Below, in pieces: positions 1 through 8,898 of a stretch of DNA of 64,000 nucleotides. The notes under the pieces were generated by a model that was not told where the DNA came from, did no database searches, and saw only the letters and a program-made list of their open reading frames with translations. Source of the DNA: Ottowia sp. SB7-C50. GTDB taxonomy: Bacteria > Pseudomonadota > Gammaproteobacteria > Burkholderiales > Burkholderiaceae_C. The DNA is taken from contig NZ_CP136995.1 in NCBI RefSeq assembly GCF_033110285.1, positions 2,604,001 through 2,668,000 on the forward strand, given 5' to 3'. The stretch's first letter is position 1, and each line of letters starts with the position of its first letter. Made by a program: the position numbers and the translations under genes.

Positions 1-1
1 G

Positions 2-1678
2 CCCGTCACCCTGTACGACAAGACCATCGGCCGCGTCACCGACTGGTTTGACCGCGCGACCGACCGCATGGCCGAAGGCTACCAGCGCATCCTGCGCTGG
101 GCGCTGGCGCACAAGCTGCTGACGCTGCTGATCGCGGGCGCGATCTTCGCGCTGAGCGTGGCGATGGTGCGGCTGCTGGGCACCGAATTTGTGCCGCAGG
201 CCGATTTCTCGGAGACCAACGTCGCCTTCTACACGCCGCAGGGCTCGTCGCTGCAAGCCACCGAAGCCAAGGCGCGGCAGGTCGACGCCGTGATCCGCAG
301 CTTCCCCGAAGTGCGCTACACGGTGACCACCATCAACAGCGGCAACGCCACCGGCAAGACCAACGCCAGCCTGTACATCCGCCTGGTTGACCGGCACGCC
401 CGCACGCGCGATGCGCAGCAACTGGCGTCCGCCATGCGCGAGCGGCTGCGCGCGGTGCCGGGCATCACCGTCACGCAGGCCGGGCTGCTGGAGCCGGTGG
501 GCGGCCAGAAGCAGATCGAGTTTTCGCTGCAGGGGCCGGACCAGACCGAGCTGGAGCGGCTGGCCCGCCCGCTGATGGCGGACCTGCGCGCCATCCCCGG
601 CCTGGTCGACCTGGATTCGAGCAGCAAGCCCGACAAGCCGACGCTGGAAGTGCACGTGCGGCGCGAGGCGGCCTCTGAACTGGGCCTGTCGACCGCGCAG
701 ATCGCCGCACCGCTGCGCACGCTGGTGGCCGGCACCACGGTGGGCAACTGGCGCGCGCCGGACGACCAGACCTACGACGTCATCGTGCGGCTGGCGCCCG
801 AATCGCGCACCACGCTGGCCGACCTGGAAAGACTGCCGCTGACCGCCGGCGCCAACGCCGACGGCACGCCGCGCATCGTGCGGCTGAACCAGGTGGCCAC
901 GCTGACCGAGGCCACCGGCACCAACCAGATCAACCGCCGCGCCATGCTGCGCGAGATCCAGATCACCGCCAACGTGCAGGGCCGCACCTCGGGCGAGGTA
1001 TCCGGCGACATCCGCACGCTGCTCGACAAGGTGACCTTTCCGCCCGGCTACGGCTTCACCTTCGGCGGCGCCACCAAGAACATGCAGGAGTCGTTCACCT
1101 ACGCGCTGCAGGCGCTGGCCATGGCGATCATCTTCATCTACATGATCCTGGCCAGCCAGTTCAAGAGCTTTTTGCAGCCCATGGCGCTGATGACCTCGTT
1201 GCCGCTCACGCTGATCGGCGTGGTGCTGGCGCTGCTGATGTTCGGCAGCAGCATGTCGATGTTCTCGATCATCGGCATCGTCATGCTGATGGGCCTGGTG
1301 ACCAAGAACGCCATCCTGCTGGTCGACTTTGCCATCCGCGCGCGCGAAGGCCGCGCCGGCGAAACCGGCCACAGCGAGCCGCTGGCGCGCGAACCGGCCC
1401 TGCTGGCCGCCGCGCGCGTGCGGCTGCGGCCGATTTTGATGACCACGCTGGCCATGGTGTTCGGCATGGTGCCGCTGGCGTTTGCCGTCAGCGAAGGCTC
1501 GGAGCAGCGCGCACCCATGGGGCAGGCGGTGATCGGCGGCGTCATTACATCGTCGCTGCTGACGCTGGTGGTGGTGCCCGTGGTGTACTGCTACCTGGAC
1601 GACCTGGGGCAATGGCTGAAGCGCCGTTTCGGCGTCGCACCTGCGGCGTCAGGGTCGGCCGATAAAATGAAAGGTTGA
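2..1678 (+). CDS. RND-type efflux transporter, C-terminal half (5' end outside window)
   Basis: Inner-membrane proton-driven efflux pump of the RND superfamily. The frame is already open at base 2, so the N-terminal half is missing from the window. About 558 residues are visible: one hydrophobic helix near residues 35-55, then a long periplasmic porter section, then five hydrophobic helices from about residue 365 to the end. The segment GLVTKNAILLVDF is the conserved membrane signature of HAE-type pumps. The TolC-like channel gene 1.2 kb downstream, on the same strand, could be its outer-membrane partner. Substrate cannot be read from this part. Confidence 0.93.
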   Translation, partial: PVTLYDKTIGRVTDWFDRATDRMAEGYQRILRWALAHKLLTLLIAGAIFALSVAMVRLLGTEFVPQADFSETNVAFYTPQGSSLQATEAKARQVDAVIRSFPEVRYTVTTINSGNATGKTNASLYIRLVDRHARTRDAQQLASAMRERLRAVPGITVTQAGLLEPVGGQKQIEFSLQGPDQTELERLARPLMADLRAIPGLVDLDSSSKPDKPTLEVHVRREAASELGLSTAQIAAPLRTLVAGTTVGNWRAPDDQTYDVIVRLAPESRTTLADLERLPLTAGANADGTPRIVRLNQVATLTEATGTNQINRRAMLREIQITANVQGRTSGEVSGDIRTLLDKVTFPPGYGFTFGGATKNMQESFTYALQALAMAIIFIYMILASQFKSFLQPMALMTSLPLTLIGVVLALLMFGSSMSMFSIIGIVMLMGLVTKNAILLVDFAIRAREGRAGETGHSEPLAREPALLAAARVRLRPILMTTLAMVFGMVPLAFAVSEGSEQRAPMGQAVIGGVITSSLLTLVVVPVVYCYLDDLGQWLKRRFGVAPAASGSADKMKG

Positions 1679-1707
1679 CTGGTGAAGAACCGCCTGGAGA
1701 GTCGAGA

Positions 1708-2382
1708 ATGAACGTCGAACAAGCCCGCTTCAACATGATCGAGCAGCAGATCCGCCCCTGGGACGTGCTCGACGCCCACGTGCTGGACCTGCTGGCCGTG
1801 GTGCGGCGCGAGGATTTCGTGCCCGCCGCGCACCGCGCCCTGGCCTTTGCCGACCTGGAAATCCCGCTGAAGGCCGGCGATGGCGCGGTGGCCGCCGAGC
1901 AAGTCATGCTGGCGCCGCGCGTCGAGGCCCGCATGCTGCAGGACCTGCAGGTCGCCAAGCACGAAAAGGTGCTGGAGATCGGCACCGGCAGCGGCTTCAT
2001 GGCCGCGCTGCTGGGCCACCGCGCGCAGCGCGTGCTGACGCTGGAGATCGACAACGAACTGGCCCGCACCGCCCACGCCAACCTGCAGCGCGCCGGCGTG
2101 CTGAACGTGGAAGTGCGCGCGGCCGACGGCGCCAGCGCCGACCTGTCGGCCGACGGCCCGTTCGACGCCATCGTGCTGTCGGGCTCGGTCGCGCACGTGC
2201 CCGAACGCCTGCTGGACCTGCTCAAACCGGGCGGCCGCCTGATGGCCGTGGTGGGCGAAGACCCCGTCATGCGCGCCACCCTGGTGCGCCGCGCCGAGTC
2301 GGGTCTGGTGTCGACCCAGGCCTGGGACACCGTCGCCCCGCGCCTGCTGGGTTTTCCTGAGCCGTCCCGCTTCCATTTTTGA
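1708..2382 (+). CDS. pcm: Protein-L-isoaspartate O-methyltransferase family protein
   Basis: SAM-dependent methyltransferase of the family that repairs isoaspartyl residues in aged proteins. The protein has 224 residues. The first ATG (1708) preceded by a good ribosome site (GGAGA, 8 bases upstream) gives the N-terminus MNVEQARFNMIEQQIRPW, typical of the family; the frame is open a little further upstream but without such a site. The SAM-binding motif I, LEIGTGSGF, lies near residues 89-97. It starts 29 bases after the efflux pump stop and is followed by rhodanese and tolC genes on the same strand, an arrangement familiar from Comamonadaceae. The beta-proteobacterial branch is divergent, so isoaspartate activity itself is inferred. 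Confidence 0.9.
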   Translation: MNVEQARFNMIEQQIRPWDVLDAHVLDLLAVVRREDFVPAAHRALAFADLEIPLKAGDGAVAAEQVMLAPRVEARMLQDLQVAKHEKVLEIGTGSGFMAALLGHRAQRVLTLEIDNELARTAHANLQRAGVLNVEVRAADGASADLSADGPFDAIVLSGSVAHVPERLLDLLKPGGRLMAVVGEDPVMRATLVRRAESGLVSTQAWDTVAPRLLGFPEPSRFHF

Positions 2383-2553
2383 AGCACCCTATGGCCGCCA
2401 CGTCTCGCCGGCGCCCGCAGCGCTTGATCACGGGTGTGGCGCCCCTGGCGATGCTGGCGCGCGACCACGCTGCGTGGTCGTCGATCTGCGGCCAAACGAC
2501 CGAACGGTCTTGTCCCGTGCCCGCAGCGCAACGCGCCACAGGGAAGCCCACGC

Positions 2554-2895
2554 ATGATTGACCAAGTGTCACCGCGCGACCTGCCCCGCTGGCTGCAGGC
2601 CGCCGCCGACGTGGGCACGCCCCTGCTGCTCGACGTGCGCGAGCCCGCCGAGTGGGCGGCCGCCAGCGTGCGCCCGGACGGCACCGAACTGCTGCAATTG
2701 CCCATGCACCTTGTCCCGGCGCGGCTGCATGAGCTGGACCCGGACCGTCCCGTCGCCGTGCTGTGCCACCACGGCGGGCGCAGCATGCAGGTCGCCATGT
2801 TCCTGGCCCAGCACGGCTTCGACCGCCTGGCCAATGTGGCAGGCGGCATCGACGCCTGGTCGCTGCAGGTCGATCCGACCGTGCCCCGCTACTGA
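2554..2895 (+). CDS. Rhodanese-like sulfurtransferase
   Basis: Single-domain rhodanese of 113 residues, probably cytoplasmic, moving sulfane sulfur through a cysteine persulfide. The domain begins with LLLDVREPAEW and carries the active-site loop CHHGGRSM, with the catalytic cysteine first in the loop. The ATG at 2554 is chosen because AGGGAAG lies 8-14 bases upstream and the family N-terminus starts there; an upstream extension in the same frame is low-complexity and unlikely to be translated. It sits between pcm and the tolC gene. The sulfur donor and acceptor are not deducible. Confidence 0.88.
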   Translation: MIDQVSPRDLPRWLQAAADVGTPLLLDVREPAEWAAASVRPDGTELLQLPMHLVPARLHELDPDRPVAVLCHHGGRSMQVAMFLAQHGFDRLANVAGGIDAWSLQVDPTVPRY

Positions 2896-2919
2896 CCGAT
2901 TTTTCCAAAAAGGCTATCC

Positions 2920-4383
2920 ATGTCCCTGCCCGCGCTCCGCCCCCTGGCCTCCCTGGTCGCGGCCCTGGTCCTGACGGCTGCCGCGCCCGTGCGCGCTCAG
3001 TCGCTGTTGCAGCTGTACGACGCCGCGCAGGGTTACGACGCGCCCTTTCAGTCGGCGCGCGCCAACGCGCTGGCGGCGCAGGCGCGCGCAGACCAGGCAC
3101 GCGCTGGCCTGCTGCCGCAGGTGGGCCTGCAGGCCGGGGCGCAGCACAACTGGCTGAACAACAACCTGGCCGGCAACACTTCGAGCAAGTCGTACAACGT
3201 GTTGAACGCGTCGGTGGTGGGCTCGCAGCCGCTGTTCCGCCCGGCCAACCGCATCACCTGGGACCAGGGAAAGCGTGCGGCCGAAGCCGCGATGGTCCAG
3301 CTGTCGGGCACCGGGCAGGATCTGGTGGTGCGGCTGTCGCAGGCGTATTTCGACGTGCTGGCGGCCCAGGATTCGCTCAGCGTGGTGCGTGCGCTCAAGG
3401 CCGCGGTGGCCGAGCAGCTGGAAGCCGCCAAGCGCAATTTCGAAGTGGGCAACGCCACCGTCACCGACAGCCGCGAGGCGCAGGCGCGCTTTGACCTGGC
3501 CACGGCGCAGGAGATCGCGGCCGAGAACGACCTGCGCGTCAAGCGGCTGGCGCTGGACCAGCTGGTGGGGCTGGTCGGCACGCGGCCTCAGCCGTTGGCG
3601 CAGCCCATCGTGCTGCCCAAGCCCAGCCCGGACGACGTGAATACCTGGGTCAGCTGGGCCATGGACCAGCACCCGGCCGTCCAGCAGGCGCGCATGGCGC
3701 TCGACATTGCCCGCATGGAAACCGCCAAGGCCAAGACGGGCCACCTGCCCACGGTCGACCTGCAGGTGAGCGCCGGCCAGAACCGCTACCCCGACGGCAA
3801 CCCGACCGTCTCCGCGGCGCCCACCACCAGCTTTCGCAGCAACGTCGCTTCGGTGGGCGTGGCGCTCAACTGGCCGCTGTTTGCCGGCTTCGCGGTGCAG
3901 AACCGGGTGCGCGAAACCCTGTCGCTGGAGGACAAGGCCACCGCCGATCTGGACAACGCGCAGCGCACCGTGGCGCAGGCCACGCGCGCCGCCTTCTTTG
4001 GCGTGCAGTCCGGCCTGGGCCAGGTCGCGGCGCTGGAAGCGGCCGAGCGCTCGAGCCTGACGGCACTGGAAGCCAACCAACTGGGTTATCAGGTCGGTGT
4101 GCGCATCAACATCGACGTGCTGAACGCCCAGAGCCAGCTCTATCAGACCCGGCGCGACCTGGCGCGTGCGCGCTACGACGTGCTGGTCGGCCTGCTGCGC
4201 CTGAAGCAGGCCGCCGGCATGCTGGTGCCTGCCGACCTGCTGCCCATCAACCAGATGCTGATTGCGGAAAACGCTGTAGTGCCTGCCACGGCCACGACAG
4301 TGCCGGCGCCCGCTCCTGCGGCCAGCGCACCGGCAGCTGCCAAGAGCCGCCCGAGCCGCGCCAGCCGCGCCGACCGCCGGTGA
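2920..4383 (+). CDS. tolC: TolC family outer-membrane channel protein
   Basis: Outer-membrane efflux duct of type I secretion and tripartite pumps. The 487-residue protein starts with a signal peptide (positive start, Leu/Ala core, likely cleavage after APVRA, about residue 26). Two long alpha-helical repeats follow, beginning with LLQLYDAAQGYDAPFQSARA and a related segment starting near residue 235, as in TolC. The C-terminal 50 residues are an Ala/Pro/Ser/Arg-rich tail that probably is not part of the barrel. It follows the rhodanese gene by 24 bases and is the likely partner of the RND pump at the window start. Confidence 0.92.
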   Translation: MSLPALRPLASLVAALVLTAAAPVRAQSLLQLYDAAQGYDAPFQSARANALAAQARADQARAGLLPQVGLQAGAQHNWLNNNLAGNTSSKSYNVLNASVVGSQPLFRPANRITWDQGKRAAEAAMVQLSGTGQDLVVRLSQAYFDVLAAQDSLSVVRALKAAVAEQLEAAKRNFEVGNATVTDSREAQARFDLATAQEIAAENDLRVKRLALDQLVGLVGTRPQPLAQPIVLPKPSPDDVNTWVSWAMDQHPAVQQARMALDIARMETAKAKTGHLPTVDLQVSAGQNRYPDGNPTVSAAPTTSFRSNVASVGVALNWPLFAGFAVQNRVRETLSLEDKATADLDNAQRTVAQATRAAFFGVQSGLGQVAALEAAERSSLTALEANQLGYQVGVRINIDVLNAQSQLYQTRRDLARARYDVLVGLLRLKQAAGMLVPADLLPINQMLIAENAVVPATATTVPAPAPAASAPAAAKSRPSRASRADRR

Positions 4384-4492
4384 AGTGACTCGCGGGCGCG
4401 CCGCGCCCGCGCATCGGCAACGCCCAACCTGCGATGAAAGTCCGCTCTTGCCCTTGCCAGAAAAGGGGGCAGACGCTATTGAAAGAGGAGCT

Positions 4493-5125
4493 TCAGCGCT
4501 CCACCGTCGGCGCGTGGGCGCGCTGCTCGGGTGATTCGGCCAGCGCGGCTTCGAGCCACAGCGCGGCCACGAAGCGCTTGTTGAACAGCAGCCACAGCAT
4601 GATCGGCGCCACCGGTGTCAGCATGAGAAAGCCAAACTGGTAGCCGTACGCGATCAAGTTCTTGGCCCACATGGAATACTGAAGATATGCGGCTCCTGAT
4701 TGGCCCGACAGCAGCACCACGTCACGCAGCCACTGAAAGCAGATGCCCCAGGCCTGCGCCGGAATCAGCAGCACGCTGCCGATCAGGCCCTTGAGCCACC
4801 AGCGTTCGGTGCGCGATGCCAGCAGCATGGCCCACAGCAGCACCAGCCCGTAGCCGTAAGTGGGGTAGCTCACCTCCGGCGCCAGTTCACCAAAAACATC
4901 GCCCCGCGGCCCCTGCATGCGCACCTGCACCAGCGTATGCAGCACGCCCTGGACGCCGACCTGTTCGAAGCTTTCAACCCACGGGAAGAACGCCTTCATC
5001 AGCGTGCCCGCCAGCCAGATGGGCGGCGTGGCCAGCCAGCGGGCGGCCCAGTACCACAGCGGCAACAGCGCCGCCAGCCAGACAATGGCCAGCAGCAGGA
5101 AGCGTCCGATCAGTGTCGCGCGCAT
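4493..5125 (-). CDS. Exosortase H-associated membrane protein
   Basis: Integral membrane protein of 210 residues with about five hydrophobic segments, the first right at the N-terminus (FLLLAIVWLAALLPLWYWAA). It lies 12 bases downstream of the exosortase H gene on the same strand, and the arrangement and topology match the membrane protein that accompanies exosortase H in beta- and gamma-proteobacteria. It presumably helps the exosortase process or translocate C-terminally tagged proteins; no catalytic motif is visible. The C-terminal 30 residues are polar. Its function is known only by association. Confidence 0.82.
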   Translation of the reverse strand: MRATLIGRFLLLAIVWLAALLPLWYWAARWLATPPIWLAGTLMKAFFPWVESFEQVGVQGVLHTLVQVRMQGPRGDVFGELAPEVSYPTYGYGLVLLWAMLLASRTERWWLKGLIGSVLLIPAQAWGICFQWLRDVVLLSGQSGAAYLQYSMWAKNLIAYGYQFGFLMLTPVAPIMLWLLFNKRFVAALWLEAALAESPEQRAHAPTVER

Positions 5126-5137
5126 GGGTCAGCCACC

Positions 5138-5653
5138 TTATGAGGCGGGGGCGGCCTGCACCGCCGGCTTGGGATCGTGGCGCGCCACGAAGCGCATCCA
5201 GAGCAGCCAGACCACCAGCACGTCCAGCATGATGAGCGCCTGCCACATGTAGAGGTGGGCAAACTCGAACACCTTGAAATTCCACTGGCCCAGGAAGAAC
5301 AGACTGACCACCCGCAGCAGGTTGACGAACTGCACCGCCAGAAAGCCCAGGCCGATGCCCCACAGCTTCATCTTCCAGCTGGAAGGAAACGCCAGCATCG
5401 CCGCCACCAGCACGATCGTGGCTTCGACGCCGTTGCAGCCGGGCTCGATCGAGACGCCGAAGCCGGTCTTGGCGCTTTGCAGCACACGGCCGTACGAAAT
5501 GACCGAGGGGTCGAAGAAGTGCACCACGCCCGCACTCATCTTGGCCACCAGACCAGTCCACGGATCGACCACGGCCTGTTGCACGGGGTTGAGCATCTCC
5601 ACCCCGAACAGCACGGCCTGGATGACGAGAAATATGGCAAAGAAGCGGAACAT
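5138..5653 (-). CDS. xrtH: Exosortase H (IPTL-CTERM-specific transpeptidase)
   Basis: Polytopic membrane cysteine peptidase/transpeptidase that cuts CTERM sorting signals. From the ATG at 5653 the protein has 171 residues and shows the exosortase triad: Cys73 in EPGCNGVEA, Arg114 in NLLRVVSLFF and His133 in FEFAHLYMW. A GTG at 5710 would add 19 residues; the ATG is preferred because it places the first membrane helix at the N-terminus. The partner membrane gene follows at once. A candidate substrate with a degenerate IPTL-like C-terminus is encoded 7 kb away (12,861-13,823), which is normal for exosortase systems. Confidence 0.9.
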   Translation of the reverse strand: MFRFFAIFLVIQAVLFGVEMLNPVQQAVVDPWTGLVAKMSAGVVHFFDPSVISYGRVLQSAKTGFGVSIEPGCNGVEATIVLVAAMLAFPSSWKMKLWGIGLGFLAVQFVNLLRVVSLFFLGQWNFKVFEFAHLYMWQALIMLDVLVVWLLWMRFVARHDPKPAVQAAPAS

Positions 5654-5726
5654 GGGTCGATTCGTGTCAAAGGGCGCGACGGCCTCAAGGCGCCACTCTA
5701 TCAGGCTCACGCCCGCAATTGGGCTT

Positions 5727-7061
5727 TCAGTCTACTGATGGCGGCGCGCCGCCTGCCCGCAGCAGCGCTGCCAGCGCATCGGCTGTGCGCCGGGCCGCGC
5801 CACGGTGTTCGGCCGCAAACGCCAGCCCGGCGCGCCGCATGGCATCGCGGCGCGGCGCATCGGCCAGCAGCTGGCGCGCAAGCATCAAGCCTTCGGCCAG
5901 ATGAGCCACCCGGTGCGCGGCGCCCGCCGCCTCGGCCCATTCCGCCGCCTGCGCAAAGTTGAACGTGTGCGGCCCCATCACCACGGGGCAGCCGCAAGCC
6001 GCCGCTTCAATCAGGTTCTGGCCGCCGAGTGGCGCAAAGCTGCCGCCCAGCAGGGCCACGTCGGCCAACCCGTAATACAGCGCCATCTCGCCCAGCGAAT
6101 CGCCAATCCACACGTCGGCCGACAGAGCCTCGTCCGGCGGCACGCCCTGCCAGGCGCTGCGGCGCCCCACTCGCCACCCGCGGTCGGCGGCCAAGCGCGC
6201 AACTTCGTCGAAGCGCTGCGGATGGCGCGGCACGATGAGCCACAGCGGCGCCGTGAAAGCTATGGATTGTGTAGCGCCCTGCGCTTTGCTGGCAAGCGGT
6301 GGCGTGCCCGTCAGCCCCAAAAACTCTGCCTCTTCGCCCTCGCGCGAACTGGCCAGCATGACGACCGGGCGCGCGCCCAGCGCGGCACGCCAACCGCTGG
6401 CCTGCGCCCGTTGGGCCGCGTCGGGTTGCGCGTCGAACTTCAGGTTGCCCTGCACGGCGACATGCTTGACGCCGATGGCGCGAAGCCGCGCCGCGTCGGC
6501 CTCGGTCTGCGCGTACGCAGCCGACAGCGCCCCATAAGCCGGCCGCAGCAGCCAGCCGGCCCGCTCGGCACCGCGCAGCGACCGGGCCGACAGGCGCGCG
6601 TTGACCAGCGCCAGCGGCACATTGCGCGCCCGGCAGGCCGCGATCAGGTTCGGCCAGATCTCGGTTTCCATCAGCACGCCAAGGTCGGGGCGGAAATAAT
6701 CGACAAAGCGTTGCGTGGCGCCGCGCGAATCCCAGGGCTGCCAGACCTGCACGTCGCCGGGCTGCAGCAGCTTTTGCCCTTCGGCGCGCCCGGTCGCGGT
6801 GCCGTGTGTGAGCAGCAGGCGCATGCCGGGCAGGCGCTCGCGCAGCGCGGTCAGCAGGATGGCGGCCGCGCGGGTTTCGCCCAGCGACACGGCGTGAATC
6901 CAGATCAGCGGACCAGCGCCCTCAGGCCGCGGCGTGGCGTAGTGGCCAAAGCGCTCGTCCACCGCATGCAGGTAACCCGGCTCTGCCACGCCGCGCCGCG
7001 CCAGCTTGCGCCGCAGCAGGGGTTGGGCGGCCCAGGCGGCCAGGCTGTAGAGCGTGCGCAC
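5727..7061 (-). CDS. waaA: 3-deoxy-D-manno-octulosonic acid (Kdo) transferase
   Basis: Inner-membrane-associated glycosyltransferase that adds Kdo from CMP-Kdo to lipid A precursors. The 444-residue protein has an N-terminal membrane anchor, the acceptor-side motif HAVSLGETRAA with the catalytic Glu62, METEIWPN, and C-terminal CMP-Kdo binding segments (ALLGGSFAPLGGQN, GPHTFNF). Between SSREGEEAEF and LIVPRHP there is an extra stretch of about 20 residues (GLTGTPPLASKAQGATQSIA) encoded by DNA that resembles the dispersed intergenic repeat of this genome. It is convergent with nothing nearby and lies 74 bases behind the start of the exosortase gene. Confidence 0.93.
   Translation of the reverse strand: MRTLYSLAAWAAQPLLRRKLARRGVAEPGYLHAVDERFGHYATPRPEGAGPLIWIHAVSLGETRAAAILLTALRERLPGMRLLLTHGTATGRAEGQKLLQPGDVQVWQPWDSRGATQRFVDYFRPDLGVLMETEIWPNLIAACRARNVPLALVNARLSARSLRGAERAGWLLRPAYGALSAAYAQTEADAARLRAIGVKHVAVQGNLKFDAQPDAAQRAQASGWRAALGARPVVMLASSREGEEAEFLGLTGTPPLASKAQGATQSIAFTAPLWLIVPRHPQRFDEVARLAADRGWRVGRRSAWQGVPPDEALSADVWIGDSLGEMALYYGLADVALLGGSFAPLGGQNLIEAAACGCPVVMGPHTFNFAQAAEWAEAAGAAHRVAHLAEGLMLARQLLADAPRRDAMRRAGLAFAAEHRGAARRTADALAALLRAGGAPPSVD
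6247..6302 (+). repeat. Repeat-like insertion inside waaA
   Basis: Short segment resembling the dispersed intergenic repeat (shared pieces: aaagctat, gtagcg, ctgcgctt, gcaagcg). It lies in frame within waaA and encodes the extra residues between two conserved blocks. The match is partial and judged by eye. Confidence 0.45.
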
Positions 7062-7090
7062 TGCGTTCGATAAAGAGCTTATGACCGGAC

Positions 7091-7168
7091 CGTCATTCCC
7101 GCGCAGGCGGGAATCCAGAGGCGCTTGCTACGGTGGCTGCATGGATTCCCGCCTGCGCGGGAATGACG
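7091..7168. repeat. Perfect 27-bp inverted repeat with dRS3-like cores
   Basis: Bases 7091-7117 and 7142-7168 are exact reverse complements separated by 24 bases. Each arm contains the pattern ATTCCC-N8-GGGAAT (7095-7114 and 7145-7164), the format of the neisserial dRS3 repeat, and each core is itself nearly palindromic. The element sits between the divergently placed ends of waaA (start side) and the phosphomannomutase gene (stop side) and would form a strong RNA hairpin. Confidence 0.85.
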
Positions 7169-7213
7169 ATGGAGCGGCACAGCTTCAAGCGGATGTCTTT
7201 CGGACCAATATAC

Positions 7214-7271
7214 AAAAATGATAGCTGCTGGCGCTTGATGCATCAGCGCTGGCACCTGTTTTTATGCTCAA
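7214..7271 (+). repeat. Dispersed intergenic repeat, copy A (best-preserved)
   Basis: 58-base A/T-edged repeat with a GC centre (atagctgctggcgctt ... cagcgctggcacctg, then a T run and atgctcaa). It supplies the stop codon of the adjacent phosphomannomutase gene (7268-7270). Related copies are at about 10,386, 11,965, 14,910, 50,471, 56,264 and 60,190. Confidence 0.7.
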
Positions 7272-8656
7272 TGCGCCGAAGCGCCCAGTTGCGCATCGGG
7301 CTTCACGCGCCGCAGCAGCGCCAGCATGTCGGCCTCGATGCGCTTCAAGGCCGCATCGTCCTGCCCCTCGAAGCGCAGCACCAGCACGGGCGTGGTGTTG
7401 CTGGCGCGGATCAGGCCAAAGCCGTCGGGCCAGTCGACGCGCAGGCCGTCGATGGTGCTCACCTGCGCCGGCGCTTTGAAAGCCTCGGCCGCCAGGCCTT
7501 GCAACTCAGCCGCCAGCCGGTGCGGCTCGCCCTCGGCGCAGGCCACGTTCAACTCGGGCGTGCTGTGGCTGGTGGGCAGCGCGTTCAGCACGGCGCTGGG
7601 GTCGGCGTGGCGGCTCAGGATTTCGAGCAGACGGCAGCCGGCGTAGGTGCCGTCGTCAAAGCCGTACCAGCGCTCCTTGAAGAAGATGTGGCCGCTCATC
7701 TCGCCGCCCAAGGGCGAATCGACCTCTTTCATGCGCGCCTTGACCAGCGAGTGGCCAGTCTTGAACATCAGCGGCACGCCGCCCGCGGCTTCAATGGCCG
7801 GCGCCAGGCGCTGCGAGCATTTCACGTCGTAGACGATGGTGCCGCCGGGTACGCGGCTTAGCACGTCCTGCGCGAACATCATCATCTGGCGATCAGGGAA
7901 GATGTTCTGCCCGTCCTTGGTGACGATGCCCAGCCGGTCGCCATCGCCGTCAAAGGCCAGGCCCAATTCAGCGTCCGTTTCTTGCAGCGCGCGGATCACG
8001 TCGCGCAGGTTGTCGGGTTTGCTGGGGTCGGGGTGGTGGTTGGGGAAGTGGCCGTCGACCTCGCTGAACAGCTCGATGACTTCGCAGCCGATGGCACGAA
8101 AGATCGATGGCGCGCTGGCTCCGGCCACGCCGTTGCCGCAGTCGACGACGACTTTCATCGGCCGCGCCAGCTTGATATCGCCCACGATACGCTCCCGGTA
8201 CGCCGGCAGCACGTCGTGCGTGCGTGCGCTGCCGCCCGCGCGGCGCTGCCACGATTCGCCTTCGATGGTGCGGCGCAGCGCCTGAATGTCGTCGCCGTAG
8301 ATCGCGCGGCCGGCCAGCACCATCTTGAAGCCGTTGTCGTCGCGCGGGTTGTGGCTGCCCGTCACCTGGATGCCGCTGCTGCACAGCGTGTGCGCGGCAA
8401 AGTACAGCATCGGCGTGGTGGCCAGGCCGATGTCCATCACCTCAACGCCCGCGGCGACCAGCCCGCGGATCAACGCTGACGAGAGTGACGGGCCGGACAG
8501 GCGGCCGTCGCGGCCCACGGCCACCGTCTTTTCGCCCAGCGCCATCGCCTGCGTGCCGAAGGCCAGCCCCACGGCCTCGGCCACCGGCTCGTTCAGCGTG
8601 GTCGGCGTGGTGCCGCGGATGTCGTAGGCCTTGAAGATGCTGGGGGTGACTTGCAT
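7268..8656 (-). CDS. algC: Phosphomannomutase/phosphoglucomutase
   Basis: Alpha-D-phosphohexomutase interconverting hexose 1- and 6-phosphates for nucleotide-sugar, LPS or exopolysaccharide synthesis. The 462-residue length and FKAYDIRG start fit the bifunctional PMM/PGM group. The phosphoserine loop is TGSHNP with Ser101; the metal loop is DGDGDR near residue 237; the sugar-binding loop GGEMSGH and the C-terminal phosphate loop RASNTTP are present. It neighbours waaA, in keeping with envelope sugar metabolism. Whether mannose or glucose phosphate is the main substrate cannot be read from sequence. Confidence 0.92.
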   Translation of the reverse strand: MQVTPSIFKAYDIRGTTPTTLNEPVAEAVGLAFGTQAMALGEKTVAVGRDGRLSGPSLSSALIRGLVAAGVEVMDIGLATTPMLYFAAHTLCSSGIQVTGSHNPRDDNGFKMVLAGRAIYGDDIQALRRTIEGESWQRRAGGSARTHDVLPAYRERIVGDIKLARPMKVVVDCGNGVAGASAPSIFRAIGCEVIELFSEVDGHFPNHHPDPSKPDNLRDVIRALQETDAELGLAFDGDGDRLGIVTKDGQNIFPDRQMMMFAQDVLSRVPGGTIVYDVKCSQRLAPAIEAAGGVPLMFKTGHSLVKARMKEVDSPLGGEMSGHIFFKERWYGFDDGTYAGCRLLEILSRHADPSAVLNALPTSHSTPELNVACAEGEPHRLAAELQGLAAEAFKAPAQVSTIDGLRVDWPDGFGLIRASNTTPVLVLRFEGQDDAALKRIEADMLALLRRVKPDAQLGASAH

Positions 8657-8699
8657 GGGCAGAGATTGTAGGGATCGCTCTGGATGGCAACGGCCGACG

Positions 8700-8826
8700 A
8701 ACAGCCGTACGCGAAGGACGCAAAGGATTCGCGAAGAACGCGAAAGAAAACCTTTTTTTTAGATTTGTCTTTTTCGCGTCCTTCGCGTGATCTTCGCGTC
8801 CTTCGCGTCCTTCGCGTCCGGCTGTT
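8700..8826. repeat. Imperfect long inverted repeat built of 'cgcgaaggacgc' units
   Basis: The left arm (8700-8748) and right arm (8769-8826) consist of repeats of the unit cgaaggacgc and its complement, ending in a shared cggacgc/cggctgtt edge. The centre is a run of T. A second element with the same arms lies at 61,619-61,851. It is non-coding, between the phosphomannomutase start and the alkA gene; such pseudo-palindromes are dispersed in related genomes. Confidence 0.75.
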
Positions 8827-8898
8827 GATTCAAGCGCCTCCCGATCACCATGTCCGAAAACGGCGAGTCAACGCACGCCCGAAACCTATCATGGCGCC

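Noticed and set aside
8771..8826. CRISPR-like array (repeated cgtccttcgcg units)
   Set aside because: Units are directly abutting or irregular, without spacers, and form one arm of an inverted repeat; no cas genes in the window.
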